Positions 21,620-31,398 of a stretch of 54,500 nucleotides of DNA are shown piece by piece (the stretch's first letter is position 1; each line of letters opens with the position of its first letter). This stretch comes from Mesostigma viride. Lineage: Eukaryota > Streptophyta > Mesostigmatophyceae > Mesostigmatales > Mesostigmataceae. Both the position numbers and the translations under genes were made by a program. The notes below the pieces were generated by a model. The model had not been told where the DNA came from, did no database searches, and worked only from the letters and a program-made list of their open reading frames with translations. Where the stretch lies: positions 1,429,772 to 1,484,271 of the forward strand of contig RPFO01000436.1 of assembly GCA_009746045.1 (NCBI GenBank), written 5' to 3'.

Positions 21620-23164
21620 TTACAGCACCCAAAAGTCATTGATATGGGACCAATGGCATGCCCCCAAATAAATAGATATCAAAGAGACAGCGTGGCTCTC
21701 TGCATTGGCAAAGCATGGCTGACTCATAGCGGATGCAGTAAGGCTGCCCCATGGTCCAGAGCCCACAGTTAGGCTCAATGGTTGGAACACATTTAGAGGC
21801 GCCGGTTTGAAAGAATATAAAGGCCTCTCCCGGAGCCTGAGGGTTTTCAGGGGCATACCCAGAGGGTTAACCCACAACCCCCACTGGAATTGAAGTGCCT
21901 AACTAACTAGTAACCGATACGACCGGTCCACATGCTTTGAAGCATGCACATGGACTATGAAGTGAATCACAATATGTTGCACAAATCGTTGAGATGAGTC
22001 ATTCATTCATAACATTTAGGCTACACGTTTCCATCTCCATTCATATTCATCATCCTGAACGACTCGAAAACGCAGAAAAGATAACGGCAGGCTCGAGCTA
22101 CCATGGTCCCGATTCTCCCGATTTCTGGCCTGCGCTGGTTGTCTCCTTGATAACAGCGCAGCTTGAAACCTATTAGTCGGGAGGACCATTTTTGGCACTT
22201 TCAGACCCCTGAAAATGAGAAAAATCATAACTCACAGGCCACAACTCCAAATACCCCCAACCAAGATCGATGCTAGGAGTATCTACACTTTGAGGGCTTT
22301 CAGAATATGTAATAATACCACGGGCTTATTGAAGAATTTGGATGATAGCTCCAGTCAAACTTGGCCAAAAGACGATCTTTTTTCCCCAAAACAGTAAAAG
22401 TGAACCCCCACCTAACTTCCCAGGGAGGGTATGGAACCTCAACAACAAGATTGGACAACTTAGTTGGATAGTCCAATGGTGCTTTCCTTGGGTCAGACCA
22501 CCCGGATAACCCAGTTCAGCGCGACATTCTTGCCCCCATGCACATCACTGGTGAGCCGCTGCGGATGTCGGCTGCCCGCCTTCCCCGCGTGCGGGGTAAG
22601 GCTGGCCCGGCTCCCCTGCTCCTCCATGGCGGACAAGCTGTTGTTTCTAAATTAAAAACCGCAAGAAGCTCTCGAGGACTCGCTACACGTACGCTGGACG
22701 ACGACCTGACCCTGGCCCAGCAACCACGGCGACGCGAGCCATGGCCGACCTACCTCCAGCTCCGGCATAGCGCAGGGGGGAAGCCGGTATACTAGCTGGC
22801 GGGGGGACGTCATCCACGTCGACCACAAGCCCTGGCAGGCACCCTCAGTCTAGGGAATGTAGTAGAAATAGTGTAGATTAGTCAGGCTTAGCCTACCACG
22901 CGGCCCCCGCGCATGTGCGCCCATAATGGCCATGGATGATGAATTTAGCCACGCCCTCATATGTGGAGACCTGTGTGAGGAGCAAAGCGTTCGGGTATAC
23001 CCGTATTTTGGAGGCCGACGTATTTGACGTACCGACGTATTTGCCAACCCGGAGGCCACCACGCAGGTCCTGAACATAGCTAGACTTGCAGTGTCACACA
23101 AGTGAGCAATGTCTTGGAACCTGGGGTTCCGCAGGTCAGGGGAAATTTGAGGCAGTGTGTTTCC
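21620..23164. other. No intact gene; contains a dispersed repeat
   Basis: Contains the dispersed repeat at 22021-22151. An open stretch at 22464-22797 encodes DILAPMHITGEPLRMSAARL and an Arg-rich tail, with no recognised family. The DNA at 22850-23164 reads on from the truncated minus-strand RT fragment but has no RT similarity. Confidence 0.35.
22021..22151 (+). repeat. Dispersed repeat, inverted partner at 51825-51954
   Basis: About 130 bp including CGGCAGGCTCGAGCTACCAT and GCCTGCGCTGGTTGTCTCC occur here and in reverse complement at 51825-51954 with roughly 90% identity by eye. Both copies lie outside the nested retrotransposon block. Confidence 0.75.
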
Positions 23165-23213
23165 TGTCAGATGGCCAAATATGACATTTACAAACATTTG
23201 CATAGTGGCCGGA
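23165..23213 (-). pseudogene. Minus-strand gypsy relic: RT continuation, left of the insertion
   Basis: On the minus strand this segment encodes PATMQMFVNVIFGHLTGN in the frame that follows directly from the RT segment ending at 43547 once the 20-kb insertion and one CCGGA copy are disregarded. It is the stretch after the MPMGxxNSP box of a gypsy reverse transcriptase. Similarity stops near 23165, before the YxDD box, so the relic was truncated here. Confidence 0.7.
23209..23213 (+). repeat. Target-site duplication of the 20-kb gypsy element, left copy
   Basis: CCGGA immediately before the LTR start TGTTACGG. The same five bases follow the 3' LTR at 43547-43551. Confidence 0.9.
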
Positions 23214-23445
23214 TGTTACGGCCCAGACCTTTGTATGGGCGTAACAATGCCTTCAATAAATAAGTCGAAAGTCATTTGTTATTCGTTTGGGACTTTCGAT
23301 AGCTCGCTTTCATAGTCCGCCGGACTATAGGACTCAATTCGGGATTTATTTGGGAATTTGTCCTAAGTTCGGGACTTTGTGTGTTTATTTGGTACTTAGT
23401 GTGTTCCGGACCAGTACGTATTTTGGGCCTAGCCAGAAGTACGAG
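23214..23445 (+). repeat. 5' LTR of the gypsy element, left part
   Basis: Matches 42880-43108 apart from a 3-bp ACG insertion near 23415 and a few substitutions. Contains TTCAATAAATAAG, a likely polyadenylation signal. It is interrupted after ACGAG at 23445 by the nested element. Confidence 0.95.
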
Positions 23446-24290
23446 TGTCACGGACGCGCGCTATGTCATCCGGGCGCCCACTATGCACAAGACCGGTGAC
23501 GTGCGCAAGGAATTTGTCTTCTACGCATTTTCGACAAAGGCTAGTGACCGGGGGGGGACACTAGCACTTGCAGCATAAGAGCGGACGAAAGTGTACGTGC
23601 ACGCGCGCCGGGCCAGGCACAGCTGGGCGCGCAGCACTGACTTGAGCGGACGGCAGCACAAGTGTGCAGCGTCGAGAGGATCATACGCGTGTTAGTGGAC
23701 AGCTGGAGCTGAAGCTGGACTGCTGGACTTCAACAGCGCCGAGGCTATTGACAGGCCAGGTGTCTTTGTGGTGTAGAATAGCGGGTCAACGTTATGAGGA
23801 CTGGACAGAAAATGGAAAAGGACAATTTGCGGTGCGGAGCCAGATCGCTGGAATGAATGCGAAATCGCTGGCAGCCCTAAAAAGGGATTTCTTCTAGAAA
23901 GGAACGATTAGACGCAATGTTTGCTGGGCCACTCACACGCAAGGTGTGAGCGTGCAGATTGTCTGAAGGATATTATGCTTCGACCTTGCTGGACGTGACT
24001 CAATGTCGGACATTCCCAGGGACAGAAATGCCGGAGCCTCTAGGAGATGAGATCGGCAACAGGGTAGCAATTTAGATTTGTCGGGATGCCTTCCTGCTTT
24101 TGTTGGCATGTGTGGTAGAAAGCCAGGACGGCAACTGGAATGCGGTTTCTATTCGCATGGTTCAGGCAGCAAGATAGTTTTGGCATTCCTGGCTGGACTG
24201 ACAAGTGTGGCGTGTGTCATGCGTGTGGCATGACGAATGGTTTGGTTCATAGTCGAAGAGGACTCTCACGCAGCGTGTAGTCTCTTCGAG
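23446..24290 (+). repeat. X repeat, first copy (845 bp)
   Basis: Starts TGTCACGG at the insertion boundary and ends at a short hairpin, CGAAGAG...CTCTTCG (24254-24290). The second copy at 27361-28204 lacks one G in a G-run (position about 23550). No gene is recognised. A 77-codon ORF present in both copies has no motif. Confidence 0.93.
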
Positions 24291-24391
24291 TAAAGAAAGG
24301 AGGACTCTCAGCCGAGGACAAGGAACTGTCCCTCGTGCCTGATAACCACCTTATTGCCTCCCCTGCTATAGAATAATGCTTTCAAAACACA
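24291..24391 (+). repeat. Y segment, direct orientation
   Basis: 101 bp starting TAAAGAAAGGAGG and ending TTTCAAAACACA. The same 101 bp occur inverted at 28397-28497. Here it runs straight into the truncated pol frame and supplies that ORF's first ATG at 24376. Confidence 0.9.
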
Positions 24392-27189
24392 TTCCGGAGG
24401 ATCAGCGGAAGCTTGCATTCTGGGGGGGCGGCAATTTGTATGAGTGGGTGCGCATGCCCTTTGGGCACCGCAACGCTAGTGCTGTTTTCCAACGAGCTAT
24501 GGACAAAGTGCTTGCAGGTCTTCCTTTCGCCGCTTGTTACATTGATGATGTAATCGTCTTTAGCGCGACATTTGAGGAGCACCTGGCGCACTTGGAGCAG
24601 GTTCGCTTGGCTCTCGAGGAGCATAATATGCGGCTGCACCCTGAGAAGTGCAAGTTCGCCCAGCGGACCCTCTCATTCCTTGGTCATCAGATTGTGCCGG
24701 GTGGCCGGACGCCTGATGCCGCCAAGGTCGAATCCATTGTGCAGGCCGCCGTACCCACGGATGTCTCAGGGGTGCGGGCGTATTTGGGTTTGGCTGGCTA
24801 TTACCGAGGTTACATTGAGAACTTCAGCAGCAAGGTGAAGCCCTTGACCGAGTTACTCAAGAAGGGGTGCGTGTGGGCGTGGGGTCCCGCACAGCAACGC
24901 GCCATCGAGACAATCAAGCAGGAGCTCACGTCGGCCCCGATTCTGCGCGCCCCTGACTATGCTTTGCCGTTTGTGTTATATACCGACTGGTCCAAGGTAG
25001 GACTGGGTGCGGTCTTGGCGCAAAAGGATGGTGATGGGCGCGAGCACGTTATTGCTTATGCTAGTCGCAGCAACAACCCAGCGGAGAGCCGGTATTCTTC
25101 CTATGAGGGGGAGGCACTGGCTGTGGTGTGGGCCATCAAGCACTTTCGCCCGTATTTAGTTGGGCGCGTGTTTACTCTGGTGACAGACCACCAGCCGCTT
25201 CAGTGGCTAATGACCAACACCAACCTGACGGGTAAGCTCGCCCGATGGGCCATGATTATCCAGGAGTACCACATGACCATTGTGCATCGGGCCGGCAAGG
25301 ACCATGTCAACGCCGATGTGCTATCCCGATACGCCATGCCTACCACTGTTGACCACACTGGAGCCCGGGCCATGGGTGCCGAGGGCTCGTCGGGTTCTGT
25401 GGTCTTTGTGAACGCTGCTGGGTATGCGGCCGACGATGAGGAGGAGGCGTGGTGGCGCAGTGTCGAGTACTCTGTGGCGGACTTCGGCATCAGCGACGAC
25501 CCGGTGCGGCCGTCGCCATTCACGCCATCCAAAGCTGTGTGCGCTATGGAAGAGGGTAGGTCTCTGTCCTTTGACATTGATCCTTCTCTGCAGCAGCTGA
25601 TCGCTGTGCAGGCTCTCTTAGCGCGTAGCTCTCTTGCTGATTGCTACACCGCTGATATCTGGCTAGATGGTCGAGTTTTGGAGCAAGTGCAGGGTGCTGT
25701 CTTGACTCCTACTCCAGTCGATTGGACTCCTGCTCAGAAGGCGACGGAGTTGAACAGGGTGCAGCACAGGGCTGCAACCTATGGTTGGGAAGATGGGGTT
25801 TTGTACAAGCTGTTGGGCAAGCGTAGGGTGGTCGTCCCACCGCCTGACAAGCGCGTTGCTATAGTGCAGGCGTACCACGAGCGGTATGGTCACTTGGGTG
25901 GCAATCGCACGCTCAGCCTCGTACGGACCAGCTATTGGTGGAATAACATGCGACACACAGTGGCCCAGGTAGTGGCCAGCTGTGTCCCGTGTGCTCGAAC
26001 CAAGGCTAACTTTAGCGCAGATCATGGTGCCAAGGAGCTGATGTCGCTTCCCATCAAGGGCTTGTTTTATCGCTGGCACGTCGATCTGTGCGGGCCGTTT
26101 CAGGAGAGCCCTGACGGCAACCTCTATGTCATGGTATGCGTGGAGAGCTTTAGCAAATGGGTTGAGTTGATCCCCATTGCTGACAAGCATGCCGCTACCA
26201 CAGCGAAGCATTTTGCAGACATCATCACCAGGTTTGGGGCTCCCGCGGAGGTAGTCACGGACCAGGGTGGTGAGTTCAGGGGTGAGTTCCAGGAGTTGCT
26301 GGATGGATGTCTTATTGATCACCGTCGCACTTCTCGGGAGCATCCTCAGGCCAATGGTTTGGCTGAGAGATTGGTGCAGACCGTCAAGCAGGCGCTGCGC
26401 AAGTGGAGCCTGCAGGTGCCGGAGTCGGCCAGGTGGGATCGCGAGTTGGCATGGATTGCCATGGGTTATCGCATGTCTCCCCAGGAGTCTCTCGCTACCT
26501 TCTCCCCGTATTTCCTTCTGTTCGGGCGTAATCCTCTTTTGCCTACGGAGGCACAGGTTGCGCACCCCGAACCCATGGCCTTCGACAACGCTCAGCAATT
26601 TTTGGTTGAGGTGCTGGCCAGGGCAGAGACTTTTAAGAAGGTCATGCCCATCGCGATGAACAACTTGTTCATTGCTCAGCACAGGGACTCCCTGCGTTAC
26701 GCTCAGCGCCGGGGGGGCGCATACATGGCTCGCCAGCTGCGGTTTAGGCCAGGGCAGTATGTTTTCCTGCGCACTCAGCTGAAGCACACTTTGGATGTGG
26801 AGGCGGGGCCCACCATTTTGCGCATTGTGGCTATCAAACCATCGGGAGTGGCAATTTTGGAGGGCGCCGACGGGAGCCGTACGACAGACAACCTCAGCAA
26901 TCTCAGTCCCTGCTCACTGCCCAATTTGGTCCACGACCTCCAACCGCACACATCTCGCCGAGTCAAGGACGCCCAGTGTCAGGTTTGTCACCGGGTCGAT
27001 CAGGCGGAGTCCATGTTATTGTGTGATCAGTGTAACTGTGGTTGGCACATGCAGTGCTTGCAGCCCGTGGTCACCAGCATTCCGGAGGGGGATTGGTTTT
27101 GTCCAGTGTGCACCGCTGCGCAGTTTACCTCCCGCAGCTTGACTGCGGTCACCGCTGCCCTTGTCTTGGTACGATCGCTGTCTTCGTGA
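24376..27189 (+). CDS. Truncated gypsy pol: RT (C-terminal part), RNase H, integrase, PHD finger
   Basis: 937 codons. The frame enters the reverse transcriptase at HIPEDQRKLAF, so fingers and motif A (first catalytic Asp) are missing. The palm box CYIDDVIVFS has D57 and D58. RNase H starts at YTDWSKVGLGAVLAQ (D204), with TDHQPLQWL further on. The integrase has an HHCC zinc domain (H501, H506, C536, C539) and catalytic D570, D629 and E664. After the integrase C-terminal domain there is a C4HC3 PHD finger at about 868-912 (CQVCHR, LLCDQCNCGWH, DWFCPVC) where chromoviruses carry a chromodomain. PHD fingers read histone H3 tails, so a role in choosing chromatin targets is inferred. The start ATG comes from the unrelated Y segment, so the protein is unlikely to be made as a functional polymerase. 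Confidence 0.9.
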   Translation: MLSKHIPEDQRKLAFWGGGNLYEWVRMPFGHRNASAVFQRAMDKVLAGLPFAACYIDDVIVFSATFEEHLAHLEQVRLALEEHNMRLHPEKCKFAQRTLSFLGHQIVPGGRTPDAAKVESIVQAAVPTDVSGVRAYLGLAGYYRGYIENFSSKVKPLTELLKKGCVWAWGPAQQRAIETIKQELTSAPILRAPDYALPFVLYTDWSKVGLGAVLAQKDGDGREHVIAYASRSNNPAESRYSSYEGEALAVVWAIKHFRPYLVGRVFTLVTDHQPLQWLMTNTNLTGKLARWAMIIQEYHMTIVHRAGKDHVNADVLSRYAMPTTVDHTGARAMGAEGSSGSVVFVNAAGYAADDEEEAWWRSVEYSVADFGISDDPVRPSPFTPSKAVCAMEEGRSLSFDIDPSLQQLIAVQALLARSSLADCYTADIWLDGRVLEQVQGAVLTPTPVDWTPAQKATELNRVQHRAATYGWEDGVLYKLLGKRRVVVPPPDKRVAIVQAYHERYGHLGGNRTLSLVRTSYWWNNMRHTVAQVVASCVPCARTKANFSADHGAKELMSLPIKGLFYRWHVDLCGPFQESPDGNLYVMVCVESFSKWVELIPIADKHAATTAKHFADIITRFGAPAEVVTDQGGEFRGEFQELLDGCLIDHRRTSREHPQANGLAERLVQTVKQALRKWSLQVPESARWDRELAWIAMGYRMSPQESLATFSPYFLLFGRNPLLPTEAQVAHPEPMAFDNAQQFLVEVLARAETFKKVMPIAMNNLFIAQHRDSLRYAQRRGGAYMARQLRFRPGQYVFLRTQLKHTLDVEAGPTILRIVAIKPSGVAILEGADGSRTTDNLSNLSPCSLPNLVHDLQPHTSRRVKDAQCQVCHRVDQAESMLLCDQCNCGWHMQCLQPVVTSIPEGDWFCPVCTAAQFTSRSLTAVTAALVLVRSLSS

Positions 27190-27202
27190 TGGGGCCGGTC
27201 GC

Positions 27203-27216
27203 CAGCGAGGGGGGGA
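27203..27216 (+). promoter_or_regulatory. Polypurine-rich tract after inner pol
   Basis: AGCGAGGGGGGGAA lies just after the pol stop and directly before the Z1 repeat, the position expected for a plus-strand primer. Confidence 0.45.
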
Positions 27217-27358
27217 ATCATGGGACAGGTCCTCGCCCACCCCACAGGGCATGCAGTTAAGGCAGGCACATCAGCTCAGCTCATTTGGGTTTTACCAAAT
27301 TAAGCTGAGTGGCCAGCCGCCATGGTGGCGCCGGAGATTGTGGCACGCAGACGCGACA
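27216..27358 (+). repeat. Z repeat, first copy (143 bp)
   Basis: Starts AATCATGGGACAGG and ends GACGCGACA. It is separated from X2 by only GC, giving the 10-bp palindrome GACAGCTGTC at the joint. Identical by eye to 28497-28639. Confidence 0.92.
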
Positions 27359-27360
27359 GC

Positions 27361-28204
27361 TGTCACGGACGCGCGCTATGTCATCCGGGCGCCCACTATG
27401 CACAAGACCGGTGACGTGCGCAAGGAATTTGTCTTCTACGCATTTTCGACAAAGGCTAGTGACCGGGGGGGACACTAGCACTTGCAGCATAAGAGCGGAC
27501 GAAAGTGTACGTGCACGCGCGCCGGGCCAGGCACAGCTGGGCGCGCAGCACTGACTTGAGCGGACGGCAGCACAAGTGTGCAGCGTCGAGAGGATCATAC
27601 GCGTGTTAGTGGACAGCTGGAGCTGAAGCTGGACTGCTGGACTTCAACAGCGCCGAGGCTATTGACAGGCCAGGTGTCTTTGTGGTGTAGAATAGCGGGT
27701 CAACGTTATGAGGACTGGACAGAAAATGGAAAAGGACAATTTGCGGTGCGGAGCCAGATCGCTGGAATGAATGCGAAATCGCTGGCAGCCCTAAAAAGGG
27801 ATTTCTTCTAGAAAGGAACGATTAGACGCAATGTTTGCTGGGCCACTCACACGCAAGGTGTGAGCGTGCAGATTGTCTGAAGGATATTATGCTTCGACCT
27901 TGCTGGACGTGACTCAATGTCGGACATTCCCAGGGACAGAAATGCCGGAGCCTCTAGGAGATGAGATCGGCAACAGGGTAGCAATTTAGATTTGTCGGGA
28001 TGCCTTCCTGCTTTTGTTGGCATGTGTGGTAGAAAGCCAGGACGGCAACTGGAATGCGGTTTCTATTCGCATGGTTCAGGCAGCAAGATAGTTTTGGCAT
28101 TCCTGGCTGGACTGACAAGTGTGGCGTGTGTCATGCGTGTGGCATGACGAATGGTTTGGTTCATAGTCGAAGAGGACTCTCACGCAGCGTGTAGTCTCTT
28201 CGAG
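27361..28204 (+). repeat. X repeat, second copy (844 bp)
   Basis: Direct repeat of 23446-24290, one G shorter. After its end the sequence differs: 28205 continues with TCTCTCGTTAG instead of the Y segment. Confidence 0.93.
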
Positions 28205-28497
28205 TCTCTCGTTAGTGGCCTTCGTGTTTCTCCCTTTCCTTGGGAGCAAGGCCGGTAGCATGTCATGGAGCGCTGCCTAACTGCGGGCTCGTGAGCATGG
28301 AGTGCATCGATATTGAGACTATCAACGTGTTGTAATTGTATTAACTTTCTCAATAAACTCCGCATGTGCGGCTTCATCATCAGACTGTGCAAAGTATGTG
28401 TTTTGAAAGCATTATTCTATAGCAGGGGAGGCAATAAGGTGGTTATCAGGCACGAGGGACAGTTCCTTGTCCTCGGCTGAGAGTCCTCCTTTCTTTA
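28205..28497 (+). repeat. Middle segment: LTR-like polyA region plus inverted Y
   Basis: 28205-28396 contains TTCTCAATAAACTCC, a likely polyadenylation signal. 28397-28497 is the exact reverse complement of 24291-24391. If 28205-28497 is inverted in place, the order X-Y-...-Z becomes the same as in the first unit, which suggests the segment flipped. Confidence 0.8.
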
Positions 28498-28639
28498 ATC
28501 ATGGGACAGGTCCTCGCCCACCCCACAGGGCATGCAGTTAAGGCAGGCACATCAGCTCAGCTCATTTGGGTTTTACCAAATTAAGCTGAGTGGCCAGCCG
28601 CCATGGTGGCGCCGGAGATTGTGGCACGCAGACGCGACA
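28497..28639 (+). repeat. Z repeat, second copy (143 bp)
   Basis: Right end of the inserted element, ending GCGACA. It is followed by the target duplication CGAG (28640-28643), and the host LTR resumes at 28644. Confidence 0.92.
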
Positions 28640-28643
28640 CGAG

Positions 28644-29081
28644 ATCTTCTAGGGGCCGGGCCGGCCCTAGACGTCATACAGAACCTATTGGGGCTTGACG
28701 GCAGTATCTGGAAGATCGGCGCGCATGTCGGCGCGCCTGCACACCAACTTGCCAGCTTGGTAGCGCAGCTAGGTGAAATTGGTCTGTGGACGATGGACTC
28801 TCTCTCTTTGGTTTGATGATTAATGAAACGAGTGTTGACGACTCTCTCAGACCAGGGGGCACTAATCCGGATGCCATTTGCCTCATGACATGCCGTGTTA
28901 TATAGCTAGATTAATTAATCATGCTATAAGGCCTAGCTGAGGATAAACCGCGGCTCAGTTAGTCAATTTACTGCGATCTTTGCTTGCTATCGCGGTACGC
29001 GGATGCGCGGCTATGCCGGCTTATTAAAATGCACCTTATACTAGATTAGATCTTTCGCACCGTCCGGCTCGGGACGTAACA
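28644..29081 (+). repeat. 5' LTR of the gypsy element, right part
   Basis: Continues the LTR interrupted at 23445, matches 43109-43546 with a few substitutions, and ends GGGACGTAACA. Confidence 0.95.
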
Positions 29082-29094
29082 CTGGATCGGAGGT
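29082..29094 (+). promoter_or_regulatory. Primer-binding site (Met-tRNA-like), one base short
   Basis: CTGGATCGGAGG directly follows the LTR. The related minus-strand element has TTGGTATCGGAGG at the equivalent place, close to the initiator-Met-type TGGTATCAGAG. Here a T appears to be lost. Confidence 0.6.
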
Positions 29095-29792
29095 AGTTCT
29101 AGAGGTTTTCCACAGGTGCTCGCGAAGAGCCCTTGTGTTTAAGCCGCTAGGTGCATTCTTAATAGCGCAGGGCCTGCGCAGGACCGGCCCAATATTTAGT
29201 GAGATAGAAAGCCGAGTTCGACCCGCCAGCCTGGGCAGCTGGCTGTGGTGAAAGGCGGCATCGTCTAGCTGAAAGGGCGGTCATAGTGTAGGGCTTAGAA
29301 GCATCACCTGTCGACTGGGCACCGACGGGGAGCTCGGCTCTGCACCACTACAAGGAATCGGCGCCACAAGCTAGGGAGGAAAGTCGGCTGCGCAACGCCA
29401 AGGTACGTTGTGTCATGCAGTATGTGGTAGTAGCTTGCAGCCAACCGCCTTGCTCCGTCTCTCTTACCTGCACGCGTAGGTTGTGCGCCCATCCTTGTTG
29501 TTTTGTTTGTGAATTTGTCGTTTCTGTGACTTATTGTGACTAGCGTCCTGGCTGCGAAAGCTGTGGGCGCTGGTAGGGTGGTTTCCGTGGCTTCGTCCTT
29601 GCGAAAAGGCGGGCAGTTATCACGGAGGCTACCCTCTTGTATGGAATTAGGGGCGCGAAGCTCCTGATTTCTGTGATAGTGATTAGATTAGAGCCAGTTG
29701 GCATCCCCCCCCTGTGACAGGTCACACACTAGAGGTAAAAAGGTTCCTTTCTCTTTTCTATCTCCGTCTGCTGGCAATAGACAACGTGTGTG
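29095..29792 (+). other. Gypsy 5' leader, no gene recognised
   Basis: Noncoding leader between the primer-binding site and the small ORF starting at 29793. Short minus-strand ORFs at 29304 and 29540 show no motif. Confidence 0.4.
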
Positions 29793-29822
29793 ATGGCTAA
29801 TAGTAATAATAGAAATAATAAT
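29793..29822 (+). pseudogene. Hybrid-binding (Cauli_VI-like) ORF, 5' piece
   Basis: ATG at 29793-29795 followed by an Asn/Ser-rich start (MANSNNRNN). The frame runs into the PAT element at the AAT at 29820. The same frame resumes exactly at 35323. One AAT is shared by the two junctions, so the ORF would be continuous (about 140 codons) without the insertion. Confidence 0.6.
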
Positions 29823-30253
29823 CGTGGTTCTCTGAACATAGTTTCTTTATAGTGAGATGGAAGGGTAGCCGCTATAGCTAGGTTATTGGGTTCACGTGAC
29901 ATACCTTTTGAGGCCGGTGCGGCCTGATCCGGATCAGTCGTGGCCAAAGCTTTGGCCAGTTTTTCTTGGCCAGGTGGCAGGAGCTACGTTGAGATATAAA
30001 CCTGCCACTGTCTAGGTTTCTTGGCTCATGGCGTAGTGATTAACTAGATCTAGATTCTTTCTCTCACGCAATATGTGACCTAATAGCCCCGGCAGCCTTA
30101 CGTAAGCTGCCGGCAATTAGAACGCCACATTGCGTCATTTGTTCAGACGCAACATTTGCGTGGCGAAAAAATGCCGTCCGGGCCAAGGCCGCATGACACG
30201 CAAAAAAGGACAAAAACAAACCCACCTAGCTAAGGTCGGCCTCTTTTCTTTTC
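29820..30253 (+). repeat. Split direct repeat A1
   Basis: 434 bp identical to 34726-35159. Contains stacked palindromes: CCGGCAGC...GCTGCCGG at 30089-30113, GGCCAAAGCTTTGGCC near 29910, and a CGCCACATTGCGTC...GACGCAA...GCGTGGCG hairpin at about 30122-30165. These could mark the 5' UTR or serve the circle-forming step. Confidence 0.93.
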
Positions 30254-30340
30254 ACGAGGGCGGCGACAGCAAGCCAGGGGAAACGAACCTCTGGTTTGAC
30301 GAACCTGTACTGTCGGAGCCATTTTTGGCCCTGAGCAGCA

Positions 30341-31396
30341 ATGCCGAAGGGGCGCAAAGCTACAGGAGGGCAGGCAGCGCGCGGGGAGGACGGGACGCCC
30401 ACACCGCGGGCTGCTGCCGCCAGTCACGCGCCAGTCGCCTTCAGCGCCAAAAAGAAGCAGCTCGCCACTCTGCTCGCCAAGTGCATCAGCCCCGCAGAGG
30501 CGGTGGGGGCAGTCGAGCAGGTCTTCGGTGCCGAGGACTGGGTGACGGACGCCAGCTCGTGGAGCTCGAGCCAGCTGAAGTCTGTCGTGCAGTTGCTGGC
30601 CGATCACGTTGATGTTGGCGACGTGTTGGACGCACGTGACCCAAACGGAACGTTGGTGGCAAAACTGCTGGCCGTGGCAGATCTCGCGGCGGACGAGGAG
30701 GAGGATCAGGCGCTGCCACCAACGACACCTGCGCAGCGAAAAATGGCCAAGCCGAAAGGCGCGGCCAAGGTTTCGGCAGGTGGGGGGGCTGTCGGAAAGG
30801 AAATGAGGGCGAGGTTGGCGACATTCGTTGGGGCACCTCCGGAAACCGAAAATCAGGACGACGAGGAGGACGAGGAGGGGGAGGTCGCAGCCGAGAAATT
30901 CATGCAAGGTTTGAAGGCAGCGCTGGGAGGAATGGAGGGGGCGGGAAGCCACTTCAAGGCCTCGAAAGGGGTGGCGCTGCCAAGCCGAGCCAAGAGCGTG
31001 AAATATCGGGTTTCGGAGCGGGTGCTGCCGGGGGTGTTGGAGGACGCCAGCGACAATGGGATGGGAATCCGGTCGTGGGTCATGACGGTAAAGCCTGGAA
31101 ATTGGCGGAACATGGAGAACAGGAAAATTGTCATGAACATTGCATTGGCCATGGACACCCTTCTCAAGGAGCTGGGCTCAGCAGCCGGGGAGCTTGTGGG
31201 CATGGAGTACCTAATGAGGGTGGTGGCGGCCTTGCTGCAGGTGGAGGGGCAAGGAGGGGGGGGGTGGAAGGTGGCCAGCCACCTCCTGCCATTGGGGGAG
31301 GAGGCTGCACTGTCAGCCACCCCGGCTGTCAAGGCAGCTCTCCAAACTGCCATCCTCTTGGACAAGCTCAGCAAGGCTCAACAAGTAGGGAAATAG
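30341..31396 (+). CDS. PAT element ORF1 (gag-like)
   Basis: 351 codons, ATG at 30341 (GCAATGCCG context). The N-terminus is basic and Ala-rich (MPKGRKATGG). The middle is an acidic coil-prone stretch with DDEEDEEGEVAAEKF near codon 170, and the C-terminal part is a helical domain with SWVMTVKPGNWRNMEN and KIVMNIALAMDTLLKELG. There is no zinc knuckle. Its position ahead of RT/RNase H/YR is that of the gag ORF in DIRS-order elements, where it would package RNA. Its 3' end overlaps the upstream extension of the ORF2 frame. Confidence 0.72.
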   Translation: MPKGRKATGGQAARGEDGTPTPRAAAASHAPVAFSAKKKQLATLLAKCISPAEAVGAVEQVFGAEDWVTDASSWSSSQLKSVVQLLADHVDVGDVLDARDPNGTLVAKLLAVADLAADEEEDQALPPTTPAQRKMAKPKGAAKVSAGGGAVGKEMRARLATFVGAPPETENQDDEEDEEGEVAAEKFMQGLKAALGGMEGAGSHFKASKGVALPSRAKSVKYRVSERVLPGVLEDASDNGMGIRSWVMTVKPGNWRNMENRKIVMNIALAMDTLLKELGSAAGELVGMEYLMRVVAALLQVEGQGGGGWKVASHLLPLGEEAALSATPAVKAALQTAILLDKLSKAQQVGK

Positions 31397-31398
31397 AA

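Larger units (their letters stand above)
23446..28639 (+). mobile_element. Rearranged gypsy element with PHD-finger integrase, inserted in the 5' LTR
   Basis: The insertion is bounded by TGTCACGG at the left and GCGACA at the right and flanked by CGAG (23442-23445 and 28640-28643). The order is X1 (23446-24290), Y (24291-24391), pol (24376-27189), Z1 (27216-27358), GC, X2 (27361-28204), M (28205-28396), inverted Y (28397-28497), Z2 (28497-28639). X1/X2 differ by one base and Z1/Z2 appear identical. The termini of the insertion correspond exactly to the two sides of the internal Z1-GC-X2 joint. This is not a normal LTR-internal-LTR layout. It looks like a tandem or circle-derived product whose second unit has lost pol and carries an inverted middle. 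Gag, protease and the first part of RT are missing. Confidence 0.8.

Noticed and set aside
23664-23897. Conserved 77-codon ORF present identically at 27578-27811
   Set aside because: Identical only because it lies in the X repeat. No motif or independent conservation is visible.
24376-27189. Functional autonomous gypsy pol
   Set aside because: The RT lacks its N-terminal half including motif A, and the ATG belongs to an unrelated 101-bp segment.
23446-28639. Second PAT-type element based on split direct repeats X/Z
   Set aside because: Repeat order resembles A1-B1-A2-B2, but the coding part is gypsy RT-RNase H-DDE integrase and the insertion has a CGAG duplication, which fits integrase and not tyrosine recombinase.
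29200-29340. Possible tRNA gene (AGTTCGACCC-like box B)
   Set aside because: No matching acceptor stem or A box at the right spacing.
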